NCBI GenBank assembly: GCA_001655205.1
Contig: LPNZ01009898.1
Span: forward strand, 1 to 33,227
Reading direction: 5' to 3'
Source: Lenisia limosa
Taxonomy: Eukaryota; Breviatea
Length of the DNA stretch: 33,227 nucleotides
Below, in pieces: positions 1 through 12,000 of the stretch. Every line of letters begins with the position of its first letter. Position 1 is the stretch's first letter. The notes below the pieces were generated by a model that did not search any database, was not told the DNA's origin, and saw only the letters and a program-made list of their open reading frames with translations. The translations under genes and the position numbers were made by a program.

Positions 1-1484
1 AAGTTGTGTTACAGAGTTCTTAGGCAAATGATTGGATGGAATAATAATAATATGCTACAATTCAATGCCTCTTAGAAGCGTGATGATGTGGACGGCTTCA
101 GCTCAAACCTTGTGTTTTCTTATTAGAATATACTATATCATATAATACATGTATGATGGGGTGTTGTAAGCGAAGTTATGCAAATGGGAATATCAGCATA
201 TGATATTTTGCACTTATACTTTAGGCATAAACAAAGGAGAAAACACGGGACTCAACTCGTTTTACTCTGGCACAGTGGGCGCTGCGAGACAGGTACGGGG
301 TTGGGTCGTCGTAGTGGAATTGCAGTAATATATAATTTTCCGCTTATTATGAAACCAAGGAGCCAACATTGTGCTGCATGATTAAATACGAAAAATTAAC
401 TTTTAAAGGCAACAATTCATGGACACAAAGCAATGGCGATTTCTCTCAACTTCCCCTCAACTGGAGGTTATCACGGAGTATGGGCTGTTCCGTTTATTCG
501 CAGATCTTGACATTTGTGACTACCCCATCGTCATATATTTAATTATCACAAGAAGCCTTCAATAACAAACACAGGAGTGGCGATGGGATACAGCAAAAGC
601 AGTGGCAGGCAAGATCGTCGGTTTGTGGGCGTATCATTCACTGTAAACATAGTTGCATGACGTTACAATTCCTCTATGAAAGCGCTTCACCGTTCGTAGA
701 AGTTGGGCTGGACATTTCAATGCCAAGTGGTGCGATTGTTAACTTCACTATCCCGCCAGTAGCTCCAGAAAGCATCAAGGTGAGGAGGTTTCTTTCTATA
801 AGGACAAACCAATGACACTGCTCTCAACATCACATTATTATTTCCAGGGCTTCGCGGCAACACGTTCCGAATACACAGACTTTGAGAAGATGCGCGCGGT
901 CGAAGTAGAGAGTGAAGAGGTTAGTACAAGGCAAAGGGCCGCCCGCAAACCTGGGTACATCTGTAGATCGGTCCAGATCAGATTCAAATCAAAATAGGGT
1001 CATAATTGTCGGGTCTGTGGCCCCTGGTACAAGGACAGACCTGGCCTTTTTCTTTTTCAATATCTTACCTTCCCCTAGGAGAACGTGAGAGTGTTTCAAA
1101 TGAGGTATTTCACTCTGGCCCTGCCAACAACACATTGGAGGAAGGTGCTTCCCTCCCCGGAGCATGAGGAGGCTTTGATATCTTCGCATCTCCCTGTCAT
1201 TGCGGTGAGCAATATCTTCATCTCTTCGTTTATTCACTGTCACACACAGACTTTCCCTTCGTTTTTTTCTCTGTCACATGCATACTTCCCTTCGTTTATT
1301 CACCATCATATGCATAGGACGGAGAGGCCGTGTCACAGGGGATGATATCAGTCGGATGCCTCAGTCTCCTTCCTGACTCCCTAACTGGTTTGGTCTGCTC
1401 TTTCAGGTTCCCTCTAACAGCCCAGGACATGTGCACCTTTCAAAGTTCAATTTACCCGAACAATGGGGACCAAGGGAAGAGTAA
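1..1484 (+). CDS. SurE-like 5'/3'-nucleotidase (survival protein family), 5' end missing
   Basis: SurE enzymes are metal-dependent phosphatases that remove phosphate from nucleoside monophosphates. The exon at 225-292 reads INKGENTGLNSFYSGTVGAA, matching the family block N-x-G-x-N-x-G...YSGTVGAA, and the next exon continues with the G-x-x-A-x-A-I-S-L block. Candidate exons are 225-292, 409-466, 553-779, 848-919, 1079-1204 and 1407-1484, with every junction in phase. The exon at 553-779 ends with GAIVNFTIPPVAPESIKGF, corresponding to the family's late 'N-x-x-x-P...KG' strand; its middle (about 570-700) matches nothing I recognise and may hide an intron. The last exon ends PEQWGPREE then TAA at 1482-1484. 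The catalytic N-terminal DD motif lies upstream of the window, or in bases 1-224 where I could not fix an exon. The family call is from memory of motifs, not an alignment. Confidence 0.72.
1205..1406 (+). repeat. Intron with three imperfect ~32-base tandem units
   Basis: Inside the last intron of the SurE-like gene, a unit beginning with cttcgttt recurs at about 1226, 1257 and 1289, each followed by a stretch like tcactgtcacac or ctctgtcacatgcat. The three copies run to about 1318 and differ by several substitutions. It looks like a decayed minisatellite; I see no coding or regulatory reading for it. Confidence 0.5.
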
Positions 1485-2007
1485 TCAATGGTGGCTTTGT
1501 TAGATTGACTGAAGAGGTCTGTTTCTGATATTATGTGTATGTTTGATACATTTGTTTGTATCCAATCATCATATTTCCATATTGTGTGTGAAGAAAGTTA
1601 TCAAAAACGTTGATACGATACATTTCTGAGCCCCTCACCCCGGGGTAAACTAATACTACTACCTACAAACTACCTACTATTATACAACTAAAGGGTGTCA
1701 AAAGGGACCTAGTGCGACAAAAGCAAAATTATACAAAATTGAGTGCGTACGTTTAAGGACGGGGTGGGAGGTCGGCAGAGCGCGTTACATCACCCTGTCC
1801 GACGGGGCCTGAGGGGTCTAGATGGATTGGGGGGCTGTAGCGTGAGGAGAGCTACTCAGAGCGTTTACAATTGAAGAGTATCACTGCACCCCCCCACTCG
1901 GACTCTCTACGACCCTCCATCCAAAGCGGTTCGTCATTGGTGTGCGTTAGCCTAAAACAATCAGTCTTCTCCAGACACAGTTCATTTCAGCTTTCGTCCT
2001 TCTAACA
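1485..2007. other. Convergent intergenic spacer, no gene seen
   Basis: This spacer separates the stop codon of the SurE-like gene (plus) from the stop of the giant kinesin gene (minus). Both 3' ends face each other. No open frame with splice sites, tRNA cloverleaf or repeat could be supported. The 1760-1930 part is relatively GC-rich compared with introns nearby. Confidence 0.5.
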
Positions 2008-3073
2008 TTATCCCCCCCTCCAGACCGTTGGCTCTCGCGGCTCTTGGGCCTGGAGGCCCAGGGGGAGTGGGTTGAGGGCGGCGCGGCCATTGTGTTGGCT
2101 CGACGGCGACGGGGGGCTGAATACCTGTGGCATGACAAAAGAGCTGAGCCCAAAAAAAGGGCAGCATTGCCTATCATATGTGGCATTGGTAAAATCACAA
2201 CCAGCGCATACGGTGGGGTGGATGGATTAAAGAGGTTGGATGAAACGGACATTGAAGAGACGGAGGAGAGACGGCGGGGGCGGACCTGATGTTTCAATTC
2301 ACAAATGGCTCATTACCTTTGGAGGGGGGGATTCTGGGCTATGGAAGCAAGCAATTCGAAGAGCTTTCAACCACTATACTGTCAGACATACCAATCGAGC
2401 AGACTTCCTGCTAAAGGTTCACGGACTTTATGATAACATGCAACCAACCATATCGAACTCGACTTCCTCTCTGGCATGCATGACAAGGCCCTTCGCCTTA
2501 TCCGAAGGGTCCGATGGTGTCAACTGCGGAGGTGAGCTTCTCAAAGGGGCAAATGGGCAAAGACGAGACAGTTCTTACTTGAAAGCAGAAGTTGCGTTTG
2601 TAGACTTGGTAGGGCACAGGAGCCACAAGCATGTTGTGAACAGTGACGCAACCCTTCTCAGTCATACCCTCTGACGACTGCAAGGTCAGCGCTGTTCACA
2701 GCAAAAGATTGAAGCAAATTGTAAGAGAATTGAAGAGTAAAATNNNNNNNNNNNNNNNNNNNNNNNNNNNNNNNNNNNNNNNNNNNNNNNNNNNNNNNNN
2801 NNNNNNNNNNNNNNNNNNNNNNNNNNNNNNNNNNNNNNNNNNNNNNNAACGTCTCTCACTTGTTGATGCTTGTAGTAGGTCAGAACACGGTTTTTGAGTT
2901 CAAACGTGCGAATCTTCCAATTCTTAAACCTGAGTCGTGAGGAACAAACTGTTTTGAGAAGAGATAACTTCATCAGAGGAAAAGGAGCCAGGTCCCACCG
3001 TCCACGTGCTAGTTTGGTCAGCATCCCCTTGAGAGCGACAGCCTCGGGCTTAATCTCAATGTCATCCAGGTCC
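2008..3073 (-). other. PH domain forming the C-terminus of the giant kinesin
   Basis: Exons 3073-2999, 2929-2860, 2677-2579, 2523-2449, 2373-2317, 2285-2202 and 2124-2008 join in phase. The domain reads LKGMLTKLARGRFKNWKIRT then FELKNRVLTYYK, continues with EKGCVTVHN and NFCFQLTPSD, and closes with REEVEFDMWLKALRIA; the tryptophan of the last helix is present. This is the full beta-sandwich-plus-helix pattern of a pleckstrin homology domain, about 105 residues. PH domains bind phosphoinositides or proteins, so membrane attachment is the inferred role. About 70 Pro/Ser-rich residues follow. The gap at 2744-2847 lies in an intron. If translated alone from ATG 3090 it would be a 197-residue PH protein. 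Confidence 0.85.
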
Positions 3074-6000
3074 CTACGTGGGTTAGTCATTGAATGTCAA
3101 CAAAGAAAATGGGGTGCTTTGAGCCTACTCATTGTTCATCCACAGCGACTCGGCATCACTGTCAATCTGAAGACATGAGTATGTGTTGTTGTTTCATACA
3201 AAGCTTCATCCAGTTTATGGCGAGAAATGGGCATTCAACAAACTAAGGCGTTATACCTCAGGGCTAGCCATACATGTCCTGGGGCTGGGCAAGTCCGGCG
3301 TTGTGTCCTCTGTTTGGCACTCCGCATGAACCTTCGGAACTCGCCTACTAAAAATGTTAGGGGTTGTGGAAGCCAACAATGTGACTGCATACCTTCTAAC
3401 CCTCTTTCTTCTGTTGCCTTCACCGTCGCTTTCAGTAACACGCTGGTCCGAACCAGGCTCAGTCTCTCCATCACTGTCGTCTGGAAGCGTCCGGGGGTCT
3501 GGAGGAGTGAGAATGGCGGTACACCGGATACGTCAAGGACTGCCCGCACCTTCGGTCTGAACGCCATCATCCTTCACGGCCTTCTTGCGGGCGTCAGCCT
3601 CAGCAATGGCTGTTTCGGCCACGGCGGCTGCTCGAGATGATTCAGCTGCCGCATTGACTGCTTCGACCCTGCACTATTACAATGCTACGTGCAATTTGGA
3701 ATATGCGTTTGTAATCTTCCATTTTTAGGCAATATTTCTGAAGAAGAACTACTTAATTAAAAGCGTGTTCCCTTCTAAAGGTACTATGTCACCCATCAGA
3801 CCTTGCCTGTTCATGGGATGCCGCCTCAGCAGCAGCCAGCACCTGCAGGGCAACAGCTTCCTGCTTCGCACTGGTGGCTTTTTGCTTCTCTACAGTAATC
3901 TCCTTCTCCATTGACAACAGAGCTTCTTCCCTTTGGTCGAGTTCGGACTGTCGCGTCATCAAAGACGCCTCCTGTTCAGCAACAGTCTTGGACCTCTCAT
4001 CAGCCTGGGGTGGTGAGCTGCATTTAATGTTGCCCCAAGGCTTCACAAAAGTGCCAAACATCGAGAAATTATTGATGAAAGCTGTTTCTATATATTTTGT
4101 AACAATGTAACATTCTATGATGGTGAAATGCAAACTTCATTTAGCAAGCTATTTGCGGATGTGATTATTTCGGCAGCTTCTTTCTTCATGTCGTTGATTT
4201 CTTTTTCCGATTCGGCCTGATGAATTAAAAAGATGGATAATATCAAATATAACGAGAGACAATGCAGTAGATAATTGTAAACTGCAAGACAAACCTGTTT
4301 GTCTTCCAATTTTGCCTCAAGTGTACTGCAGCGCAACTCACGGTCGGAAAGGGCTTCCTCTCTAATTCCAAGTGCATTTTCAGTTTCTTTTGACTCATTC
4401 TCAAGAGATTTGATGTTTTCTTCTCTTTTCTTTAGAGCCTCGGAAAGGCAGACGATTTCAGCCTCGCGGTTGTTGAGGTCTTCATGCCGCTCTTCAGCCT
4501 GTGAAGTGTTAAAAAAAAAACCAGCAGAAAGGGATTACTCATCAACCATAGTTGTTGCATAGTATAATATATCATATCCCCGTGAAAAGATGACCCATCG
4601 CACTTCGAATGTTTTGTCGGTTGCAGCTTGGTGGAGGGAGTCGGCCTCCTCCTTCCGAGCGCTGAGATGGGCAAGCTTTTTCTAGAGCGTCAATACAATT
4701 TCATGAAGAATTTCTCCCCCCCCCCCCCCCNNNNNNNNNNNNNNNNNNNNNNNNNNNNNNNNNNNNNNNNNNNNNNNNNNNNNNNNNNNNNNNNNNNNNN
4801 NNNNNNNNNNNNNNNNNNNNCAGTTTCGACTCCGCTTGGGCGGTCTGCTTGGCCACAGTTTTCATCATATCACTTGTTCGGGCCTCTCGATCGTTGATGG
4901 CGTCCTCCTTGGCGGCTACGAGCGCCTCCCTTTCGCAAAGCTCCGACGTCTTATCCTCAAGGTCAACAGTCCTGGCATCAAGGGTGGATTTGCTGGCATT
5001 CAGGGCATTCTTGCGGATCTATAATACATCAGTTGAGAGATGTTATTTCGGTATGATGATTTTTGCAGCAATTCAAAAACTATAATTGTCAGATTTCTAT
5101 GATTCTGAAAACAGTACCTGGAGGGCGTCATCGAACTCTTCCAGGGCTTCATTCCGTTCATCTTGGTCATTGGCACGCTCACTCAAGACCTCTGTTTGAA
5201 GATCTATCTCTTGCTGAAGCTGTCCGAGACGGATGAGTTCCTGTGCGTTGTCTTCTTGGTTCTGTCTGTTTACCTCAGCTTGTTTCGAAAGGGCTTTTTC
5301 CTTTTCAGAGCAGTCTTCCTCTCTCTGTACAAGTTCTTTCAATTCCTTTTCATTCTCTTCTTCCTTTCGCATAACCTCTGACTCTTTTGTGTTCAAAAGT
5401 TGCTCCTTCTGCATGTTCAATTCGGCTTTCTGCAAGTGTTCGTTGTTTGCTTGAGAAAGCTCTTCTTCCTTAACCTTTAACTCCTCCTCTTTATGGAATG
5501 CTGAATCCTCTCTGTCCTCAAGAACACATTCCCTCTGCAGAATAATATCATTCTTTATCTTCAAATTTTCTTCTTTCTTCGCATTTTCCTCCGAAACCTC
5601 CTTGTTCTTACCCTCAGATTCCTGAAGTACCTTCTCTTTCTGACTTAACATGACTTCCAGTGTTTGATTATCTTCCTTCTTCTTCTCCACTTCTTCTTCA
5701 TTCCTCAACAGTTTCTCTGTTCTCTCATCCAGATCAGCCTTGAGACAATTCAATTCTTCATCCAATTTTCCATTTTGTTCCTTCTTGGCTGCAGCAGCTT
5801 CTTCAAGAGTAGCGAGCTCTTCTTGCTTCTTTTGATTGCATTCTTCTTTTTTCCGAAGTTCTTCTTCCTTCGCCTCCAACGAAGCCTCCTTCTCTAAGCA
5901 AGACTCATTCATGAGCGCAAACTCTTCCTTCTCTTTTTCAAGTGCGTGCTTCTCTTCTTGCAGTTGACGCTGAGTACATATAAGATGTTCAGAGCTTTTG

Positions 6001-9000
6001 AGGTTCTCATTTCCCTTTATTTCATTTTCATTCTCTTTTCTTTGAACTTTATCTTCTTTTCCTGCCAATTCTGTTTCTTTCTTCTTCAGTTCTTCTTCTT
6101 TTTCAGCAACCTCATTTTCTCTATTCTGAATACCTGATTGTCTGAGAGCAAGGTCATTTTCTTGAGTTTTGAGATCTTCAAATCTGTTCTTATAACCATC
6201 TTCCATTGCTGCCAACTCTTCTTCTTTGAGTTTCAATTCTTCTTCATTGGCCTCATTCTTCCTTCTGCTTTCCTCTTCTTTCTGTTCAAGAGAAATGGTG
6301 TCATTCTTGAATGTTTCTTCTCGTAAGTGCAGCTCTTCTTCTTGCATCTTCTTCTTATCTTCCCAATCATTTTTCATCCGATTTAATTCTTTCCTCTCTA
6401 CTTCAAGCTTTTCTTCTTCCTTCTTTAATTCTTCCCTACTTGCTTCTAGCTTTTCTTCCGCTTCCTTCAATTCTTCTTTTTCAACTCGAAGATTTTCTTC
6501 TTCATTCTTCAAGTTTTCCTTATCTGCTCGCAACTTTTCTTCTTCTTCCTTCAATTCTTCCTTATTTGCTTGCACGTTTTCTTCTTTCTTCTTCAATTCT
6601 TCCTTAATCTTTTGCATCTCTTCTTTTTCTTCCATCAATTCTGCCCTTTCTGTTGCAAGATTTTCTTCTTTCTTTTTCATATCTTCCCTCTGTGCTTCAA
6701 TCTTTCCTTCTTCATTCCTCAATTCTTCTCTATGAGTTTTCAGCTTTACTTCCTCCTCCTTCAACTTTTCCTTTACAGTTTGAATATTGTCTTCTTCCTC
6801 CTTCAACTCTTTCCTCAGAGCTTCAAGCTTTTCTTCTTCCTTCTTTAATTCTTCCTGATTTGCTTGAAGCTTTTCTTCCGCTTCCTTCACTTCTTCCTTT
6901 TCAAATAAAAGCTTATCTTTTTCATTCTTCAAGTTTTCCTTATCTGCTCGCATCTTTTCTTCCTCTTCCTTCAATTCTTCCTTAATTGTTTGCAAGTTTA
7001 TTTCTTTCTTGTTCCATTCTTCCTTAATCTTTTGCATCTCTTCTTTAACTTCCATCAATTCTGCCCTTTTTGCTGCAAGATTTTCTTCTTTCTTTTTCAT
7101 ATCTTCCCTCTGTGCTTCAATCTTTCTTTCGTCATTCTTCAATTCTTCTCTTTGAGCTTTCAGCTTTACTTCTTCCTTCGTCAACTTTTCCTTTACAGCT
7201 TGAATATTGTCTTCTTCCTTCTTCAGTTCTTTCTTATCTGCTTGCATTTCCTCTTCTTCCTCCTTCAATTCTTTCCTCTCTGCTTCAAGGTTTTCTTCCT
7301 CCTTCTTTAACTTTTCCTTTCCAGCTTGAAGAATGTCTTCTTCCTCCTTCAACTCTTTTCTCTTAGCTTCAAGCTTTTCTTCTTCCTTCTTTAATTCTTC
7401 CTTATTTGCTTCAAGTTTTTTTTCGGCTTCCTTCACTTCTTCTTTTTCAACTAGAAGATTATCTTCTTCATTCTTCAAGTTTTCCTTATCTGCTCGCATC
7501 TTTTCTTCCTCTTCCTTCAATTCTTCCTTAATTGCTTGCAATTTTTTTTCTTTCTTCTTCAATTCTTCCTTAATCTTTTGAATCTCTTCTTTTTCTTCCA
7601 TCAATTCTGCCCTTTCTGCTTCAAGGTTTTCTTTTTCCTCCTTCAACTCTTTCCTCTCTACTTCAAGCGTTTCTTCTTCCTTCTTCAATTCTTTCAACTT
7701 TACCTCAAGCATTTCTTTCCCCTGTTTCACTTTTTCTTTTTCAATTTGAAGACTTTCTTCTTCCTTCTTCAATTCTTCAATATCCGCTTGCATCTTTTCT
7801 TCTCCCTTCTCCAATTCTTTCCTCCGTGCTTCAAGCTTTCCTTCTTCCCTCTTCAATTCCTCATCCTTTCGATTAAAATCTTTTATTCTTGTATCTTTTT
7901 CATTGTCAAATTCTTTAGTTTTGAAAGAAAGTTCTTCTACCTTGGAAGCAAGATGAGATAAACTCTCCTCAAGCTGTTCAACGTTCTTCTGGTGCTGGGA
8001 TTTGTTGTTCTCCAGTTCCGCGCTTAACTGGGAGTTGTTTTGAGCTTTTAAGACAAGATCTTCTTCTTTCTTTGATAGTTCTTCATTTTTTAGCTGAATA
8101 TCATCAGATTTCTTTTTCAGCTCTTCCTCCTTTTGAGCAAAAGCTGTGTTTTGGTCAAACAGTTGAGAGATCTTTTGTGAAAGTTCTTCTTGACTTACAG
8201 ATAGAGCCAACTTTGCTTTCTTATGTAACTCAACACTCTCCAAGTGAACATCTTGCTTTGATATTAATTCAGCTTCTTTTTCGAGGAGTTTCTTTTCTCT
8301 TTCTGATAATTCATCTGCTTTTGTGGAATTATCTTCTTGCATCTGCTTCAACTCTAGTATTAAGCGTTCGCTTGAAGCTTCCTTCTCCATCAGCTCTTCC
8401 TCTCTTTCTTGACATTGCATTTCAAATGTCCCCTCCGTCTCTTCCAATTTAGCTTCACGGTCATCAGCTGCGGCCATAGCATCAGCCAGGCGCTGGGAGA
8501 GAGAGTCAAATTCGGAGGTTCTGAGTTCCAACTATTAAGTGAGAAATGATTGTCCCCAGATAAATACTTCAAAAAGCAAAGAAAGAGCAGCCACCACATG
8601 TTTACAACATCAACAAGGACAAACCTTCGATCGTTCATCACGTAGCTCGGCTGCTTTTGCTTCAAGTTCCTGCATATATTAGAGCCACAATTGATTGCTT
8701 GGTGCAATTGTGTTTATATTGTTTGTTTATTTCATTTTTTTAGATAAAAATAAAAAGATAACACACACTCCCACCTTGGACTCAAGGTTCAACCCTTTTT
8801 CTCGAGACTTCAGAGTTTTCTCAATTGCGGAACACTCTTCAACCTTGGCATTAAGATTTTCAGTTGCAGCTGATAGAGATTCCTCAGCACTTTCAACAAA
8901 CAGAAGTCGTTCAGCCTGGTCTTTTGAGGAGAGCTCTGCTTCGTTCCTTGCAGTCTCAAGCTCAGCTGCTGCCTCTTGTCTGTCAGTCTAAAAGGGTAAC

Positions 9001-12000
9001 AACGCTGAGTACTTGAACTAACGTGAGATTAGAGGATAATCTTATTGGGCAATTGAATGGATTAAAAACTGATACATTATCCCCACACCTCCCCAATCCA
9101 TCACCTACATAATTATATATTCTTGTAAGTTCATTTCCATAGGGGGTTCACCCCCCCCCCCNNNNNNNNNNNNNNNNNNNNNNNNNNNNNNNNNNNNNNN
9201 NNNNNNNNNNNNNNNNNNNNNNTTCAGCTACTGCCTGTAGTTGCTCAAGTCTCTGGGACATAGTCTCCAACGCTACCGATGTTTCTTCAGCCTTGACCTG
9301 TGCCTCGAGCAGCTCTGAACTTTTGACTGAAAGAGATTCCTCCAGAATACTGGCAGCAGCTTCGCGATCGCCAAGGTCCTTCTCACGACTTTCAAGAGCA
9401 GAAGCAGAGTGACGAAGTTTTGTTTCTCTTTCTGAGAGTTCTGACTCTAGGGTGACAGAGTTGTCTTCTCTTGTTTCAAGCTTCAAAGACTTCAGGTTAA
9501 GGTCCTTTTCGAGTTCAGTTAGCTCCTAATACGATTAGAAAAAATTTAGGCAAATTCTGGAAAGATGTTGCCGAAAAGAATAACTGGAGCAACACAAACA
9601 GACCCCTCAGGTACCAACCGAGTCTTTCAAAGCGAGATGGGAAGCTTTGTTAGTTAGTTCATCAAGCATTTTAGCAGCTTCGGCCTCGTGGAGAGTAGCT
9701 TCTTGGTTGAGGTCCTCAGCCTAGTGATGTCATATGAACAAATATCTTAACTAAGATGGTTTTTTATGACATGGGTATCACCTGTACAATTGTTCAATTA
9801 ACTGTACACAATGATTTAATAACCCCCACCTCTGATTGAGCCTTATCCAACTTGGCTTTTGACTCTTCAAGATCAATTAACTTCATTCCAAGGTCAGAAC
9901 GAAGTTGAGAAACAGATGTCTCGGTTTCACACATAAGCTGTGCAGCTGATTTTTCAGCATCTTGTTTGGTTTTATCTGTTTCACTTTCAGCATCCGATCG
10001 AAGTTTTGCGCAATAGTCAACAGCATCGGCGATCCTCTGATCACAGTCAGCTTGTGCTTTCTTCAACTTGGCCTCAGCATCTTCCAGATTACAGGTGGCT
10101 TCATGGCGCATTTCCATAAGTTCCTCCCTCTCTGACTCTAGTCGGTCCGATTCCACTGAGAGCTCATTTCGAATTCGATAAATTTCCTCCTTGTCCCTGT
10201 CAATGTCCTCACGGTCATAGTCAATGCGGTCGGAAAGGATCTGAAGGCGCTTCTGTTCCTTCTCGTTTTTGGCGGTTTGTTTATCAACTGAATCTTTTCG
10301 ACTTTCTGCATCCTACGTGTGTTAAGAAATCAAGTAATAAAAAACGCATTTTGATATAATATATTATATATGCAGATATTACAATATATGATATCGATAT
10401 ATACTACTAGAGTAATTCTCTTACCAAGCAGATATCAAACATAGCTTATCATCAAACCTTCAGATACACCTCAGCAAGTTCGTTAGCTTCCTTGGCCTCT
10501 ATTTTGAGCTTCAGAGAAAGGTCGTGATTTGATTTGGCTTCAGAATTCAGAGACTCAGTTTCCAATTTAAGACGATCAGTATTTTGTTTGAGCTCATCTA
10601 ATGCGGCTGTGTCTGCAGCGACCTTCTGAATGTGTTCCTGAACTTCTTGACTGTGCTTACTTTGTGACTGTTCCAGGGTCTTCTCCTTGTCAGAGAGAGC
10701 CAATGACTGTGACATAAGAGCTTCACTTTGTTCATCCTGGCTCTGCCTTCTTGAATTTAGGTTCTCTTCATTTGACTTCAGCTGAGACAATTTCGCCTCC
10801 AAGTCAGTAAGGCCAGCCTTATGCTCATCAAGTTTCTTCGTGTGCTCTTCTTCTCGGTGAGACAAGTCAACTTCATTCGCTTTATTGCTTTCTTCCCTCT
10901 CAGCAAGCAAATGAGACTGCTCTTCAAGTTTAGACAATGCTATTTGAGCGGCAGCCATTTTTTCATCTGACTCTTTACTCAATCGAAGAGCCTCCTGATG
11001 TGATTCGGAAGCAGATGCCCTCAGCGACTCAGCCTCTGCTTGCATAACCTTAACCACTTCTTCTGTTTTGAGAGCTTCAGTAAGACGAGATTCTTTGTCC
11101 ATCTTGGCAGCTTCTATAATGCTCTGAGCCTCAAGAGAAGCTTGACATTTTGAATCTTCAATTTCTTTCTTCGCTTCGGTAATAGCTGCTTCAGCTTCTT
11201 CTTGAGTCTTTGCAAACTCGGCCTTGTGTTGTTCAAAAGCATCAACAGAACATTGGTGCATGGATTGTCTCTCAACTAAATCCTCTTCCTTCCTTTTGAT
11301 GTCTTCGAGCATAGTGTCAATGTCATCAAGTTGTTTCCTAATATCATCCTTTTGGATTGCAGTAGCTTCTTGAAGGGATTTGATTTCCGATTCACGGGCC
11401 TGAGCATCAGCTTCGCGTTCATTCATTATTTCAAGAGCCTTCGATAATTCAGTATCGCGTTTCTCGGCTTCTTTTTGACGACTAGCTAAAACTTCTGCAA
11501 TTGTGTCGTTCTCTGTTTTTCTCTCAATCACCTTCTGGGTATCTGATTCAAGAGATCTTTTCAACAGTGAACAAGCCTCGGACGAAACAGCAAGGGCTGT
11601 TTCTCTTTGAGCTAACATTTCTTGAGCAGCAACGAGAGCCAGAGATTCAGCCGCATGAGATTTCGCCTTCTGCTCGAGCTCTTGAGATTGCACTTCCAAG
11701 TCCTTCTCTTTTTCTGCAAATAACTCTTCCTTCTGAAGGTTTTCAATCTTCTTGAGAGATACCTCTTCCTTTTGAGCTTCCAGTGCTGTTTGATACTCAG
11801 TCAAAGATTGTTTTTCAGCATGTTGAAGTTCATCAACAGCCTTTTGTTCTTCCTTTTGGGTGTCAAGTGTGACGCGTAGTTCTTCAAGAGTTTCAACGTC
11901 AGTGTTAAACGCTGCAATCTTCTGTTCCATTTCCTCAGAATGTGACTTATATTCTTTTTCCTGGCGTGTCAGTTCAGATTGTTTTTCATCCACAGTATGC

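Noticed and set aside
1485-2007. Possible tRNA or small RNA gene in the GC-rich spacer
   Set aside because: No cloverleaf, B-box or internal pairing could be built by eye.
2044-2674. Plus-strand open frames 2044-2289 and 2240-2674
   Set aside because: They lie opposite the PH and C-terminal tail exons and show no domain or splice logic of their own.
2686-3090. Independent PH-domain gene starting at ATG 3090
   Set aside because: Kept only as an alternative: phase, donor, branch site and acceptor all favour splicing onto the kinesin, and only 35 bases would separate it from the upstream stop.
3235-3570. Minus-strand 111-residue open frame with its own ATG
   Set aside because: It reads through two introns in the wrong frame; spliced exons 3498-3393 and 3347-3257 give a sensible acidic/basic tail in phase with the kinesin.
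6394-7779. CRISPR-like or satellite array because of regular 42-base periodicity
   Set aside because: The units are contiguous coding repeats with no unique spacers and lie in frame inside a kinesin exon of a eukaryotic gene.
6226-7961. Several long plus-strand open frames rich in Ser, Phe and Leu (for example 6226-6735 and 7536-7961)
   Set aside because: They are the antisense of the Glu/Lys rod exon, where TTC/CTT codons avoid stops; they have no start context, splice sites or domain.
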